Positions 8,234 through 15,974 of a stretch of 64,000 nucleotides of DNA are shown one piece after another; position 1 is the stretch's first letter, and every line of letters begins with the position of its first letter. The notes below the pieces were generated by a model. That model was given only the letters and a program-made list of their open reading frames with translations. It was not told where the DNA came from and did not search any database. The translations under genes and the position numbers were made by a program. The stretch is from JADJPO01 sp046330955 (GTDB lineage: Bacteria; Actinomycetota; Actinomycetes; Actinomycetales; Kineosporiaceae), in the NCBI GenBank assembly GCA_046330955.1, contig JAXLRT010000010.1, forward strand, positions 1 to 64,000. The letters run 5' to 3'.

Positions 8234-9031
8234 GGTGACGGGTTGCTGCAGCTCGGTGACCCAGCCGGACTGGTCGTCCAGCGGGAACGCCTTCAGGTAG
8301 ACCTCGCGACACGGCCCGCTCGGCGTCCAGCCCTGGGCCTCCGTCCAGCTGAACAAGGCCTGCCAGGACGCTCCGATCGTGTCCATGGCACCCAGGTGCA
8401 CCGCGCACACGGCCTCGGTCGCGGGCAGCGTGTGCACCTCGAAGCCAGCGGCCTCGGCGCCCGCGTAGTCGAAGCCCACCTGCATGCTCACGCCCCCCTC
8501 GTCGTCCGAGGAGTAGGTCGCCAACGCCATCTCGGGGCGACCCCCGGCAGCCCCGATCGCCTGGGCCACCTCGCCGAACAGCCGTCCCATCACGCCGGCG
8601 ATCTCCGCTGGGGAACCGACGCTCGCCGGGCGCACGGCAACCGTGCGGGCGGGCAGGGACTTCACGACGTACTCGACCTGAGACATCTGCTTCTCCTTCT
8701 CGATCAGCCGGAGGCGGTGCTCGACCCCGGCCAGCCGTGCCTGCGCCTGAGCGTGCTCCTCGACCAGCTCGACCTGCCGCAGCCGCAACATGCCGCGCAA
8801 CTCATCGGCCGCCAGGTCGTCGTCCAGCATCCGGTGCACCGCATCGAGGGTGAACCCGAGATCCTTCAGGGCGACGATCCGGTGCAGCCGGGCGAGCTGG
8901 TCGGCCGCATAGCTGCGATACCCGGACGCCGGGTCGACCCGGTCAGGGATCAGCAGGCCGATCTGGTCGTAGTGCCGCAACATGCGCACCGTGACCTGAC
9001 CCAGGCGAGCGAACTCTCCGATGGACACCAT
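8228..9031 (-). CDS. MerR-family regulator with GyrI-like effector domain
   Basis: Transcription regulator, 267 aa, of the BltR/BmrR architecture. The N-terminal winged helix (SIGEFARLGQVTVRMLRHYDQIGLL, then GYRSYAADQLARLHRIVALKDLGFTL) is a clear MerR domain; a coiled-coil follows (about residues 75-115), then a GyrI/SOUL-type small-molecule-binding domain from about 118 to the end. Such proteins sense lipophilic or drug-like compounds. No transporter adjoins it, so the regulon is unknown. Its C-terminus lies in the long palindrome at 8156-8233. Confidence 0.9.
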   Translation of the reverse strand: MVSIGEFARLGQVTVRMLRHYDQIGLLIPDRVDPASGYRSYAADQLARLHRIVALKDLGFTLDAVHRMLDDDLAADELRGMLRLRQVELVEEHAQAQARLAGVEHRLRLIEKEKQMSQVEYVVKSLPARTVAVRPASVGSPAEIAGVMGRLFGEVAQAIGAAGGRPEMALATYSSDDEGGVSMQVGFDYAGAEAAGFEVHTLPATEAVCAVHLGAMDTIGASWQALFSWTEAQGWTPSGPCREVYLKAFPLDDQSGWVTELQQPVTR

Positions 9032-9133
9032 GAGACGGTTCTGCCCCCTGACACGGTGTGAGGGTCAAGTCCGGCTGCATGATGGCACGCGCCGAGTGCC
9101 CTCCGGTCAGGCCTTCCGCCCCGCCGGGGTGCC

Positions 9134-9928
9134 TCAGCCAGGGCGGGTCCCGACGGCCGCACGCGCCGTGGCCTGCAACGTGAAGGCGCCGGTCGGCGAG
9201 CCGACGCGCTCGAAGAGCTCGGCCCGTAGATCGGCCTGCCGGGTCTCGGGCAGGGCGACGCAGTAGCTCCCGGCCGGGCCGATCCCCGCGAGGAACCCTT
9301 GCCACAGCTCGTCGAAGCCGGCGTAGGTCGACTCGACGGTCAGCTCCTGCTCGGTCACGTCGGTGAATCCCGCACCCGTCAGGAACTCGGCCAGCTCGGC
9401 CGCCCGACCGAAACGCATGACCCGCAGCTCATCGGGCGCGTTCGTGTCGAGGGCGAGGGCGGCGTCCCAGAAGGCCCGCAGCATCTGCATGCCCCGCTCG
9501 AAGTCCCAGACACAGACCGCGACCCGCCCACCGGGACGCAGCACCCGGGTCAGCTCGGCGGCGGCGGCCGACGGATCACTGACGAAGTGCAGCACCAGCT
9601 GGGCCAGCGCCACATCGAACGAGCCGTCGTCGTAGGGCAACTCCTCCGCGCGCCCCTGACGCACCTCGACGCCCGGGTTGCGTGCCGCGCACACCTGCAC
9701 GAACGGCGGCGACGGATCGCAACTCGCCACGGTCTGCGCACCCAACCGCCGCACCAGCTCGGCGGTCAGCGCCCCCGGACCGCACCCCACATCGAGCGCC
9801 CGCTCCCCCGCCGTGACGCCACTCGATTCGGCGAAGACCGCTGCCAGCGGCAGGGAATAGCGGCCCATGAAGGCGTCGTAGGCATCACCGGTGGTCAGGA
9901 ACGTGCGGGCGCCGTCCGGTGGTTGCAT
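9134..9928 (-). CDS. class I SAM-dependent methyltransferase
   Basis: Methyltransferase of the Methyltransf_11 type, 264 aa. Motif I is ALDVGCGPGALTAELV, followed by the acidic turn CDPSP, motif DGSFDVALAQLVLHF and the LRPGGRVAV strand. The ATG at 9928 is chosen because GGAGAG lies just ahead of it and the fold begins about 25 residues later. The methyl acceptor is unknown. It stands alone between the MerR gene and the cytochrome maturation module and is not obviously part of either. Confidence 0.88.
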   Translation of the reverse strand: MQPPDGARTFLTTGDAYDAFMGRYSLPLAAVFAESSGVTAGERALDVGCGPGALTAELVRRLGAQTVASCDPSPPFVQVCAARNPGVEVRQGRAEELPYDDGSFDVALAQLVLHFVSDPSAAAAELTRVLRPGGRVAVCVWDFERGMQMLRAFWDAALALDTNAPDELRVMRFGRAAELAEFLTGAGFTDVTEQELTVESTYAGFDELWQGFLAGIGPAGSYCVALPETRQADLRAELFERVGSPTGAFTLQATARAAVGTRPG

Positions 9929-10069
9929 GCTCTCTCCGTACCTCGTGCCCGCGGGCGGTGATCCAGACGAGGTCATCGCACCAGATCCGCGGTGACCCGC
10001 CAGTCGAGGCCATCGTGACAGGCGCCTGGTCGGGCGCTACCCGGGCCGGACGACGCCTGATCCGGGCGC

Positions 10070-10735
10070 TCAGCTGGTGGCGCCCGGGAGGATCTGCTGC
10101 ACCCGAAGCGTCATCTCCTGCGGTGTGAGCACTCCCACGGCCGCCGCACGCACGATGCCGTCGGCATCGATGAAGTAGTGCGTCGGCAACCCGACGACGC
10201 GATATCGAGCCGCGATCCGGTGCTCCGGGTCCGTAGCGTGCAGGTACTCCAGGTGCAGCCGGGTGGCGAAGTCCCGGACGTCGGCCGGATCGCGTTCGAG
10301 GTAGAGCGCCAGCACCACCAGACCGTCCGGGCGCCACCGGGCCGCCTGCTCGGCGAGGTCGGGAGCCTCGACCCGGCACTCGGCACACCAGGTGGCACCG
10401 AAGGTCAGCCAGACCGGGTGGCCACGCAGGGCGGACAGGCTCACCGGCTGACCCGTGACCAGCGTGGCGGTCAGCTCGGGCGCGGGTCGGCCGACCATCG
10501 GCCGGCCGGTCACGGCGCTCGCGGGCGAGGCGGTGCCGGAATCCACCGCGGCCCAATGATCCCAGCCGACCAGACCGGCCACGACGAGGACCGTCACGGT
10601 CGTGACGAGCGCCCGGATCGTGGGGCCGGTGCGACGCGCCGAGCCTGCCGGTGCCGGCCCCTGCGATGGGTGAGGCACCCCCGCCGTGACCGGGGCGTCG
10701 TCCGAGCCGAGCGTGACCGGTTCAGGCGTAGGCAT
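10070..10735 (-). CDS. TlpA/ResA-like membrane-anchored thioredoxin
   Basis: Extracytoplasmic thiol-disulfide protein, 221 aa. A single membrane anchor (about residues 40-62) is followed by a thioredoxin fold with the active site TWCAEC and the cis-Pro region VVGLPTHYFID. Proteins of this type reduce the CxxCH cysteines of apocytochrome c in System II maturation. The ATG at 10735 overlaps the end of ccsB by 14 bp, so the gene is translationally linked to it. It is the last gene of the cytochrome module. No CcdA, the usual electron donor, is seen in this window. Confidence 0.87.
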   Translation of the reverse strand: MPTPEPVTLGSDDAPVTAGVPHPSQGPAPAGSARRTGPTIRALVTTVTVLVVAGLVGWDHWAAVDSGTASPASAVTGRPMVGRPAPELTATLVTGQPVSLSALRGHPVWLTFGATWCAECRVEAPDLAEQAARWRPDGLVVLALYLERDPADVRDFATRLHLEYLHATDPEHRIAARYRVVGLPTHYFIDADGIVRAAAVGVLTPQEMTLRVQQILPGATS

Positions 10736-11651
10736 GCATCCCCCCGAGGAACAGGTTCCCGAAGTAGGTGAACAGCACCGCGCCGAACCCCACGACCAGC
10801 AGCCAGGCTGCGCTACGTCCCCGCCAGTCACGCACCAGGCGCGCGTGCAGGTAGGAGCCGTAAACCAACCAGGTGACCATCGCGGCCGTCTCCTTCGGAT
10901 CCCAACTCCAGTACGCCCCCCAAGCGCGGTCCGCCCAGATCGCGCCCAAGATGATCATCAAGGTCAGCAACGGGAAGGCGACCACGGCCGCCCGATGGCC
11001 GAGCTGGTCGAGGTGCTCGGACGAGGCCAGACCCGGTGGACGGCGGTGGCTCGGCAGCAGGTAGAGCACACCGGCGGCACCGGCCACCGCGGCGGCGCCG
11101 TAGGCCAGGACGGCGGTCAGGACGTGCACCGTCAGGAGCAGGTGGCTGTTCAACGCGGGCACCAGGGGTGCCACCTCTGCCCCCACCGTTGCGGCGTAGA
11201 TCAGCATCGCCAGCACGACGGGCAGCACCACCAGGGTGATCGAGGGTGCCGCATGACGCCGCGCGAACCAGAGCGCAGTTGCGGTCATTCCCCACGAGAA
11301 GGCGACGGCGAACTCGTACTGATTGGCGAACGGGCCGTGCCCGACCGCCACCGTGCGAGCGAGCAGGGCCGCCGTGAGCAGCACGAGCGCCGCCCAGGTG
11401 AGCGCGGTCTCGAACCGCATCGACCGGGGCCGGCCCACCGTCCCGGACCGGTCCGCCTCGATCGTGGTGGCCATCGCGACGGCGGCCGGACGAGCGGAGC
11501 CGATCGGCGAGCCCCCGACGGTGGCGAGCACCGGGGGCTCGATCGCGACGGACGGCGCGGTGCTGCGGGTCAGCCCGATCAGCTGGGTGATCAGCGCGAT
11601 GACGACCAACACGGTCGCCGCCATGATGCAGAGCTGGGACACAGCGATCAC
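10722..11651 (-). CDS. ccsB: System II cytochrome c biogenesis protein CcsB (ResC)
   Basis: Polytopic membrane protein, 309 aa, with about eight hydrophobic segments and the heme-handling signature WGAYWSWDPKE near the C-terminus. With ResB it forms the System II complex that carries heme across the membrane and ligates it to apocytochrome c. The start is the GTG at 11651, which overlaps the resB stop (GTGA). Histidines in NSHLLLTVHV and near YGSYLHARL fit the known heme ligands of the family. It lies fourth in the module 14927 to 10070. Confidence 0.93.
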   Translation of the reverse strand: MIAVSQLCIMAATVLVVIALITQLIGLTRSTAPSVAIEPPVLATVGGSPIGSARPAAVAMATTIEADRSGTVGRPRSMRFETALTWAALVLLTAALLARTVAVGHGPFANQYEFAVAFSWGMTATALWFARRHAAPSITLVVLPVVLAMLIYAATVGAEVAPLVPALNSHLLLTVHVLTAVLAYGAAAVAGAAGVLYLLPSHRRPPGLASSEHLDQLGHRAAVVAFPLLTLMIILGAIWADRAWGAYWSWDPKETAAMVTWLVYGSYLHARLVRDWRGRSAAWLLVVGFGAVLFTYFGNLFLGGMHAYA

Positions 11652-13177
11652 GTCAGAACCTCCTCGTCGGGGACCACAGCACCGGACACCCCGGGTCGGG
11701 GGGCGATGGGGAGCGTTTCGATCAGGCTGCGGCGCAGCTCGGGCTCGGTCGCGGTGACCTCCACCTGCACGCCTCCCGCGCGGTCGCGCACCGTCACCCA
11801 GGCCCGGCTCGGTCGCAGGAAGAGGGAGAGGAACAGCCCCGCCAGCAGCAGGCCCGAGCCCGTCCACACCCAGAACTTGCCCGGGTCCCGCGAGAGGCTC
11901 AGACCGGTGAACTGACGCTCCCGCTGGAACGTGAAGCGGTGATCACCCACGACCACCTGCTCGGCGCCCGACAGCACGCTGCTGCCCAGCGTCATCCCCT
12001 GGGAACGGTCGACCACGTCCAGCCTCACCTGCCCCGGGCGCAGTCCCGCGTCGACGACACCCGAGGCAGGCGCCGTGACCTCGACGACCAGAGCGGTCCC
12101 CGGGACGACGAATCGTCCCTGGTTGAAGCGCTCGTCGGCCGAGACCCATTGCAGGGCAACGCCGTCGTCGAACAGCACGCGTCCGGCCCGATCCTGCACG
12201 GTGACCATCGCGGCCGTGCCGAAGTAGGACTGGTACAGCGAGAGGCCCTCGTGGCGCAGGGGGTGGTTGATCCGCACTGTCCCGCGGGCCACTTCCACCG
12301 CCCCACGGCGCAGCACGAGCTCCGTGGCGTAATCCTGCGGGGATCCGTCGACGAGGTAGGTGTCCTCGAAGGCGATCGCTTCGACGGAGAGCCCGGTTCC
12401 GTGACCGATCGGCACCGTGTGGCCCACGGTCACCGGGAACTCGCTCTCACGAAAGCCGAGGCCGGCGGTCACGGACACGCCGATGAAGACCAGCACCAGC
12501 CCTGCGTGAGCGATCAGACTGCCGGCTACCGCGAGCCGATGGCGACTGGCGTGCAGTGTCGTCACCGCCACCTCGCCGACATCGACGACGCCGAACCCCT
12601 TGGCCGACAGGGCATTCCGCGCGCTCTGACAGGCAGCCGCACGCGTGAGGCCCGCGACCCACAGCGATCGGTCGAGGTTCACCGCCTCGCCGTGGGGCTC
12701 GGATCCGTCGTGACCGCCGGGCGGAGGAACGACCCGCGCCATACGCCGCCGCACCAGGGGCAGCCGGGTGATCACACTCGCGGACATGCTCGCGGCGACG
12801 AGAGAGGTCACCACCGTGAAGGCCACCGAGTGGAAGACCTGGAAGGCCTGGACGGCGTCCAGCACCGGGGTGAGGGCGCCGTAGCGACCGCGAACGTCCT
12901 CGACCCAGGCGCGGTAGGCCTCGGGGTCCTGCCGGATGCGGTCGGGCACCTGAGCGAGCACGGTGCCCGCCAGGACCAGCAACCCGAGGGTCAGGGTGAG
13001 GGTCACCGCGGTGGTCTTCGAGGTGGCCCAGGCCCGCACCAGCCGGGCGGAGTGCCGCACGACGTCCCCACCCGATCGAGGACCCGATCGAGTACTGGAC
13101 CCGGCTGACCGGGGGCGGTCCGGCGCCGCCGGCCGGTCGGCACCAGCTCCGGGCATCGCGCGCCGTAGCGTCGGCAT
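11648..13177 (-). CDS. resB: System II cytochrome c biogenesis protein ResB
   Basis: Partner of CcsB in heme ligation, 509 aa. Three N-terminal membrane segments (near TAVTLTLTLGLLVLAGTVLA, FHSVAFTVVTSLVAASMSA and RLAVAGSLIAHAGLVLVFIG), a large extracytoplasmic domain with the NHPLRHEGLSLYQSYFG block, and a last membrane segment (FWVWTGSGLLLAGLFLSLFL) match ResB. I chose the ATG at 13177 because GGAGGG lies 5 bp upstream; another in-frame ATG at 13240 is possible. Coupled to ccsB by a 4-bp overlap and preceded by the flavoprotein gene. Confidence 0.9.
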   Translation of the reverse strand: MPTLRRAMPGAGADRPAAPDRPRSAGSSTRSGPRSGGDVVRHSARLVRAWATSKTTAVTLTLTLGLLVLAGTVLAQVPDRIRQDPEAYRAWVEDVRGRYGALTPVLDAVQAFQVFHSVAFTVVTSLVAASMSASVITRLPLVRRRMARVVPPPGGHDGSEPHGEAVNLDRSLWVAGLTRAAACQSARNALSAKGFGVVDVGEVAVTTLHASRHRLAVAGSLIAHAGLVLVFIGVSVTAGLGFRESEFPVTVGHTVPIGHGTGLSVEAIAFEDTYLVDGSPQDYATELVLRRGAVEVARGTVRINHPLRHEGLSLYQSYFGTAAMVTVQDRAGRVLFDDGVALQWVSADERFNQGRFVVPGTALVVEVTAPASGVVDAGLRPGQVRLDVVDRSQGMTLGSSVLSGAEQVVVGDHRFTFQRERQFTGLSLSRDPGKFWVWTGSGLLLAGLFLSLFLRPSRAWVTVRDRAGGVQVEVTATEPELRRSLIETLPIAPRPGVSGAVVPDEEVLT

Positions 13178-13232
13178 CGCATCCCTCCACTGATCTGACC
13201 GGTCCGGACGGCGACCGGCACGCATGCACGGG

Positions 13233-14552
13233 TCAGGCAAAGGTGTCGTTCATCAAGCCGCGGAACCACTTCGACATGTCGGAGTAGTTGCCCGCAGTGA
13301 CCGACGGCGCCTCACTGATGCTCGTCGTGACCATGGTCTTGGTCGCCGGGTCGTACTGGAACACGCCGGTGAGCCACGACGCGGTGCTCATGGTGATCGG
13401 CGAGTAACAGGCGCTGCTGGTCACCGGCGCGGTGCCGACCGGCTGCCCCGACAACAATCGGGTGATCGCGTCGGCCGCCACCTTGCCCTGGGCGTTCGCC
13501 ATGTGGCCCGACTTCGGCTGCGTGGTGCCGATGGTGTCACCGATGACGTGGATCCCGGGAACCGCAGTGCTCTCGTAGGAGAGCACGTCGACACCGGCCC
13601 AACGACCACCGACGTTGACCAGACCGGCGTTCTGCGCGATCGCCCCCGCACGATGCGGCGGAATCGGGTTGAGCACATCCGCGGTGAAGTTGCCGGCGGA
13701 GGTGTACACCGTGCGCCTCGCGGCGTCGACGTGGTCGATCATCGCGTTGGGCACGTACTGCACGACCCCGGCGTGCGTGGCGGTGAAGGCATGGCCGAAG
13801 GCGATCGGCTCGGCGATGATCTTCGGATTGGCGTCGAGCACGACCACCTTGCTGCCAGGCTTGTTCTTCTTCAACCAGTCCGCCACCAGGCAGGCCCGCT
13901 CGTACGGCCCGGGCGGGCAGCGATAGGGCGCCGCCGGGATGGTCATGACGTAGGTGCCCTTGGCCGGCATGGCCAGCAACTGCTGGCGCAGCAGCGTGGT
14001 CTGGGCACCGGCCTGCCAGGCGTGCGGGAACCGGGTGTCGTAGTCACCGGCCGACAGGCCGGGTAGGGCGTCGAACACCAGGCCCGGGGCGACCACCAGC
14101 CGGTCGTAGGGCACGGAGCTGCCGGTGGACAGGCGCACGGTACGGGCGCCGGCATCGACGGCCTGCGCCTCGGCCGTGACCACGGAGACGCCGTAACGGC
14201 TCGCCAGGGTCGCGTGAGAGTACCGCAGGGTCGACATCGTGGACTGCCCCGTCAACACCCCGTTGCTCATGATGTTGCTGGTGTAGGCGGCGTTGCGCTC
14301 GACGAGGGTGACCTGCACCTTGTCCCCGCCCCACAACCGGAGATAGCGGGCAACACTCGTCCCGGCCATGCCACCGCCGATGACGACCACCCGACCGCTG
14401 ATGCCGGTTCCGGTGGGTACCGTGGTCGCCGGTACCGATCGGGCACCGGTCGCGGCCTCGCTCGTGGGGAGCCGGCCGGCCAGCCCGGCGGTGAGTCCCA
14501 GGGCACTCAAGGCCCCGAGGTTCTGGACGAATTGACGTCGGCTGACGCTCAT
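13233..14552 (-). CDS. FCSD-like FAD-dependent oxidoreductase with Tat signal
   Basis: Extracytoplasmic flavoprotein, 439 aa, related to the flavin subunit (FccB) of flavocytochrome c sulfide dehydrogenase. It begins with a Tat signal (SRRQFVQNLGALSALGLTAG), then an FAD-binding GGGMAGTSVARYL motif, the FCSD hallmark PYRCPPGPYERA carrying one redox cysteine (about residue 210), and the C-terminal FCSD domain with CYSPITMSTASW. The second redox cysteine, expected in a GDAC block, is absent: the protein reads GDTIGTTQPKSGH. Sulfide oxidation is thus likely by family but not certain. It lies 18 bp downstream of a cytochrome c gene, its probable electron acceptor. GGAGGG precedes the chosen ATG. 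Confidence 0.85.
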   Translation of the reverse strand: MSVSRRQFVQNLGALSALGLTAGLAGRLPTSEAATGARSVPATTVPTGTGISGRVVVIGGGMAGTSVARYLRLWGGDKVQVTLVERNAAYTSNIMSNGVLTGQSTMSTLRYSHATLASRYGVSVVTAEAQAVDAGARTVRLSTGSSVPYDRLVVAPGLVFDALPGLSAGDYDTRFPHAWQAGAQTTLLRQQLLAMPAKGTYVMTIPAAPYRCPPGPYERACLVADWLKKNKPGSKVVVLDANPKIIAEPIAFGHAFTATHAGVVQYVPNAMIDHVDAARRTVYTSAGNFTADVLNPIPPHRAGAIAQNAGLVNVGGRWAGVDVLSYESTAVPGIHVIGDTIGTTQPKSGHMANAQGKVAADAITRLLSGQPVGTAPVTSSACYSPITMSTASWLTGVFQYDPATKTMVTTSISEAPSVTAGNYSDMSKWFRGLMNDTFA

Positions 14553-14570
14553 GGTGATCCCTCCCACCGC

Positions 14571-14927
14571 TCAGCGGACCTTGGAGAAGTAGTCGGCGAT
14601 CGAGCGGAGTTGGGCATCCGTGTACGCCCTGGCGTGGACACCCATGATCGCCTCGTCGCCGCCGCCGGTGTTTCTCTGCAACTCCTTCAGCTCGTTGTAG
14701 AGCTCGGCGGCGGGCTCACCGGCGATGCCCTCGAAGGGACCACCCTTGCCGTCGGTCCCGTGGCACTGGAAACAGTTACCTGCCATCACCCGCGCGGGGT
14801 GCTGCAGCAGCGTCGCGTTGGTGGCGGCCGGAGCGGTCGCCGCGGTCGAGGCCGAGGCCCCGGCGGAGGCCACTCCGATGGCGACGATGGACGCGAATCC
14901 CAGAACGAGGATCCTTCGCGTGGTCAT
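14571..14927 (-). CDS. small class I cytochrome c, probable partner of the FCSD-like protein
   Basis: Single-heme exported cytochrome c, 118 aa. A signal peptide (ILVLGFASIVAIGVASAGASA) precedes the heme site NCFQCH (CxxCH), and IMGVHARAYTDAQLRSIADYFS supplies the likely Met ligand and the C-terminal helix. The class fits the FccA-type cytochrome subunit. A strong GAGAGGTAGGGG ribosome region precedes the ATG at 14927. It is the first gene of the module, directly behind the regulatory region at 14928-15080. Confidence 0.88.
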   Translation of the reverse strand: MTTRRILVLGFASIVAIGVASAGASASTAATAPAATNATLLQHPARVMAGNCFQCHGTDGKGGPFEGIAGEPAAELYNELKELQRNTGGGDEAIMGVHARAYTDAQLRSIADYFSKVR

Positions 14928-14981
14928 GGCCCCTACCTCTCTGTCGGGGGACATGCGTTGACGTGATCACTCTCGCAAGCG

Positions 14982-15012
14982 GACATGAGACCGACATGAG
15001 AGCCGCATGAAA
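14982..15012 (-). promoter_or_regulatory. three 11-bp direct repeats upstream of the cytochrome module
   Basis: On the minus strand the core TCATG recurs three times at exactly 11-bp spacing, as TTTCATGCGGC, TCTCATGTCGG and TCTCATGTCCG. Three helical-turn-phased direct repeats upstream of a promoter are typical of OmpR/PhoB-type response regulator sites. They lie 55-85 bp before the cytochrome start codon. No response regulator gene is present in the window. Confidence 0.5.
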
Positions 15013-15054
15013 GCTGTGGCGCAACGGTTTTGGTAAGGATAGGCTCAGCTCACC

Positions 15055-15074
15055 AGATACCCCCATGGGTATCT
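15055..15074. promoter_or_regulatory. CsoR/CstR-like operator palindrome
   Basis: AGATACCC-N4-GGGTATCT has perfect 8-bp arms around CCAT and matches the general form of CsoR-family operators (ATACCC...GGGTAT), including those of persulfide-sensing CstR proteins. It lies about 130 bp upstream of the cytochrome/FCSD-like module and about 150 bp upstream of the divergent protease gene. The regulator gene is not in this window. The assignment rests on motif shape only. Confidence 0.5.
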
Positions 15075-15125
15075 GACCGACCGGTGGCGCGGTGCTCCGA
15101 GGTCGCGATGCCTGGTGCCGACGCC

Positions 15126-15204
15126 ATCGCACCAGATGCGTCACAACCGGCCGCTGGAGCGGTTCTCAGCCACCGAACAGCGGTTGTGACGAATCTGGTG
15201 CGAT
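15126..15204. repeat. long palindrome with nested hairpin
   Basis: Arms of 24 bp (ATCGCACCAGAT.. and ..ATCTGGTGCGAT) pair with one mismatch around a 31-bp loop, and the loop itself holds CCGCT-gg-AGCGG. The right arm reaches the first possible ATG of the protease gene. The 13-mer CATCGCACCAGAT also occurs at 9974-9986. Function unknown; it may be a mobile palindromic repeat or a regulatory structure. Confidence 0.6.
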
Positions 15205-15223
15205 GATCGCGCGGATGGTGGGC

Positions 15224-15949
15224 ATGGATTGGGTCGACGAGGTGCGCGAGCGGGTGGTGCCGGTCGCGACCGTCGGGCATGCCGGATCGCTGGACGGGGT
15301 GGGGCTCGACGGGGTGGCGCTGGCCGTGGCCGTCACGGTGGCCGCGGCGCTGGTGTTCGTGCCGGGGTTGTGGCGTCTGGCCCGGGTCGCGGTGACCCTG
15401 GTGCACGAACTCGGTCACGCCATGGTCGGCCTGGCGGTGGGCCGGCGGTTCACCGGGTTCGTGGTGCGCGGCGACATGTCCGGCCACGCCGTCACCGCCG
15501 GGCGGGCTCGTGGTCCCGGACTGGTGGCCACCACCTGGGCCGGCTACCCGGCCCCGGCCCTGGTCGGCGCCGGCATGGTCTGGACGGCGCTGCGCGGCTG
15601 GTCGGCCCCGGTGGTCACCGCGGCGCTGGTCGTCGTGCTGATCGCCGTGATCCGCATCCGATCGGCGTTCACGGCGATGGTCATGGCCTCGGCACTGGCC
15701 GGGCTCGGCGCGCTGTGGTGGTGGCGCGCGGACCAGGTGCAGCAGCAGGTGCTCATCGGGGCCGGGCTGGTGCTGATCGTCGGCGCCTGGCGACACGTGC
15801 TCGCGGTGATGCGAACCGGCTCGCGCGGCGACGACCCGGCCGTGCTCGCCCAGCTCACCGCCGTGCCTCGCCTGGTGTGGAACCTGAGCTTCCTCGCCGT
15901 GGCCGCCGGGTCGACCTGGCTGGTGGTGCGCCAACTGGTCGCCGCCTGA
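15224..15949 (+). CDS. M50-type membrane metalloprotease-like protein
   Basis: Polytopic membrane protein, about 241 aa, with the zinc-protease motif HELGHA in the second hydrophobic segment (TLVHELGHAMVGL). This fits the short peptidase M50B-like family of actinobacteria, whose substrates are unknown. At least five further hydrophobic segments follow. The start is uncertain: ATGs at 15203, 15215 and 15224 are in frame; I prefer 15224, with GGATGG ahead of it, because 15203 lies in the arm of a palindrome. A classical NPDG-type second zinc motif is not evident, so proteolytic activity is unproven. Confidence 0.78.
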   Translation: MDWVDEVRERVVPVATVGHAGSLDGVGLDGVALAVAVTVAAALVFVPGLWRLARVAVTLVHELGHAMVGLAVGRRFTGFVVRGDMSGHAVTAGRARGPGLVATTWAGYPAPALVGAGMVWTALRGWSAPVVTAALVVVLIAVIRIRSAFTAMVMASALAGLGALWWWRADQVQQQVLIGAGLVLIVGAWRHVLAVMRTGSRGDDPAVLAQLTAVPRLVWNLSFLAVAAGSTWLVVRQLVAA

Positions 15950-15974
15950 GGCGCAACCCGCCGCGGCTGGTCGG

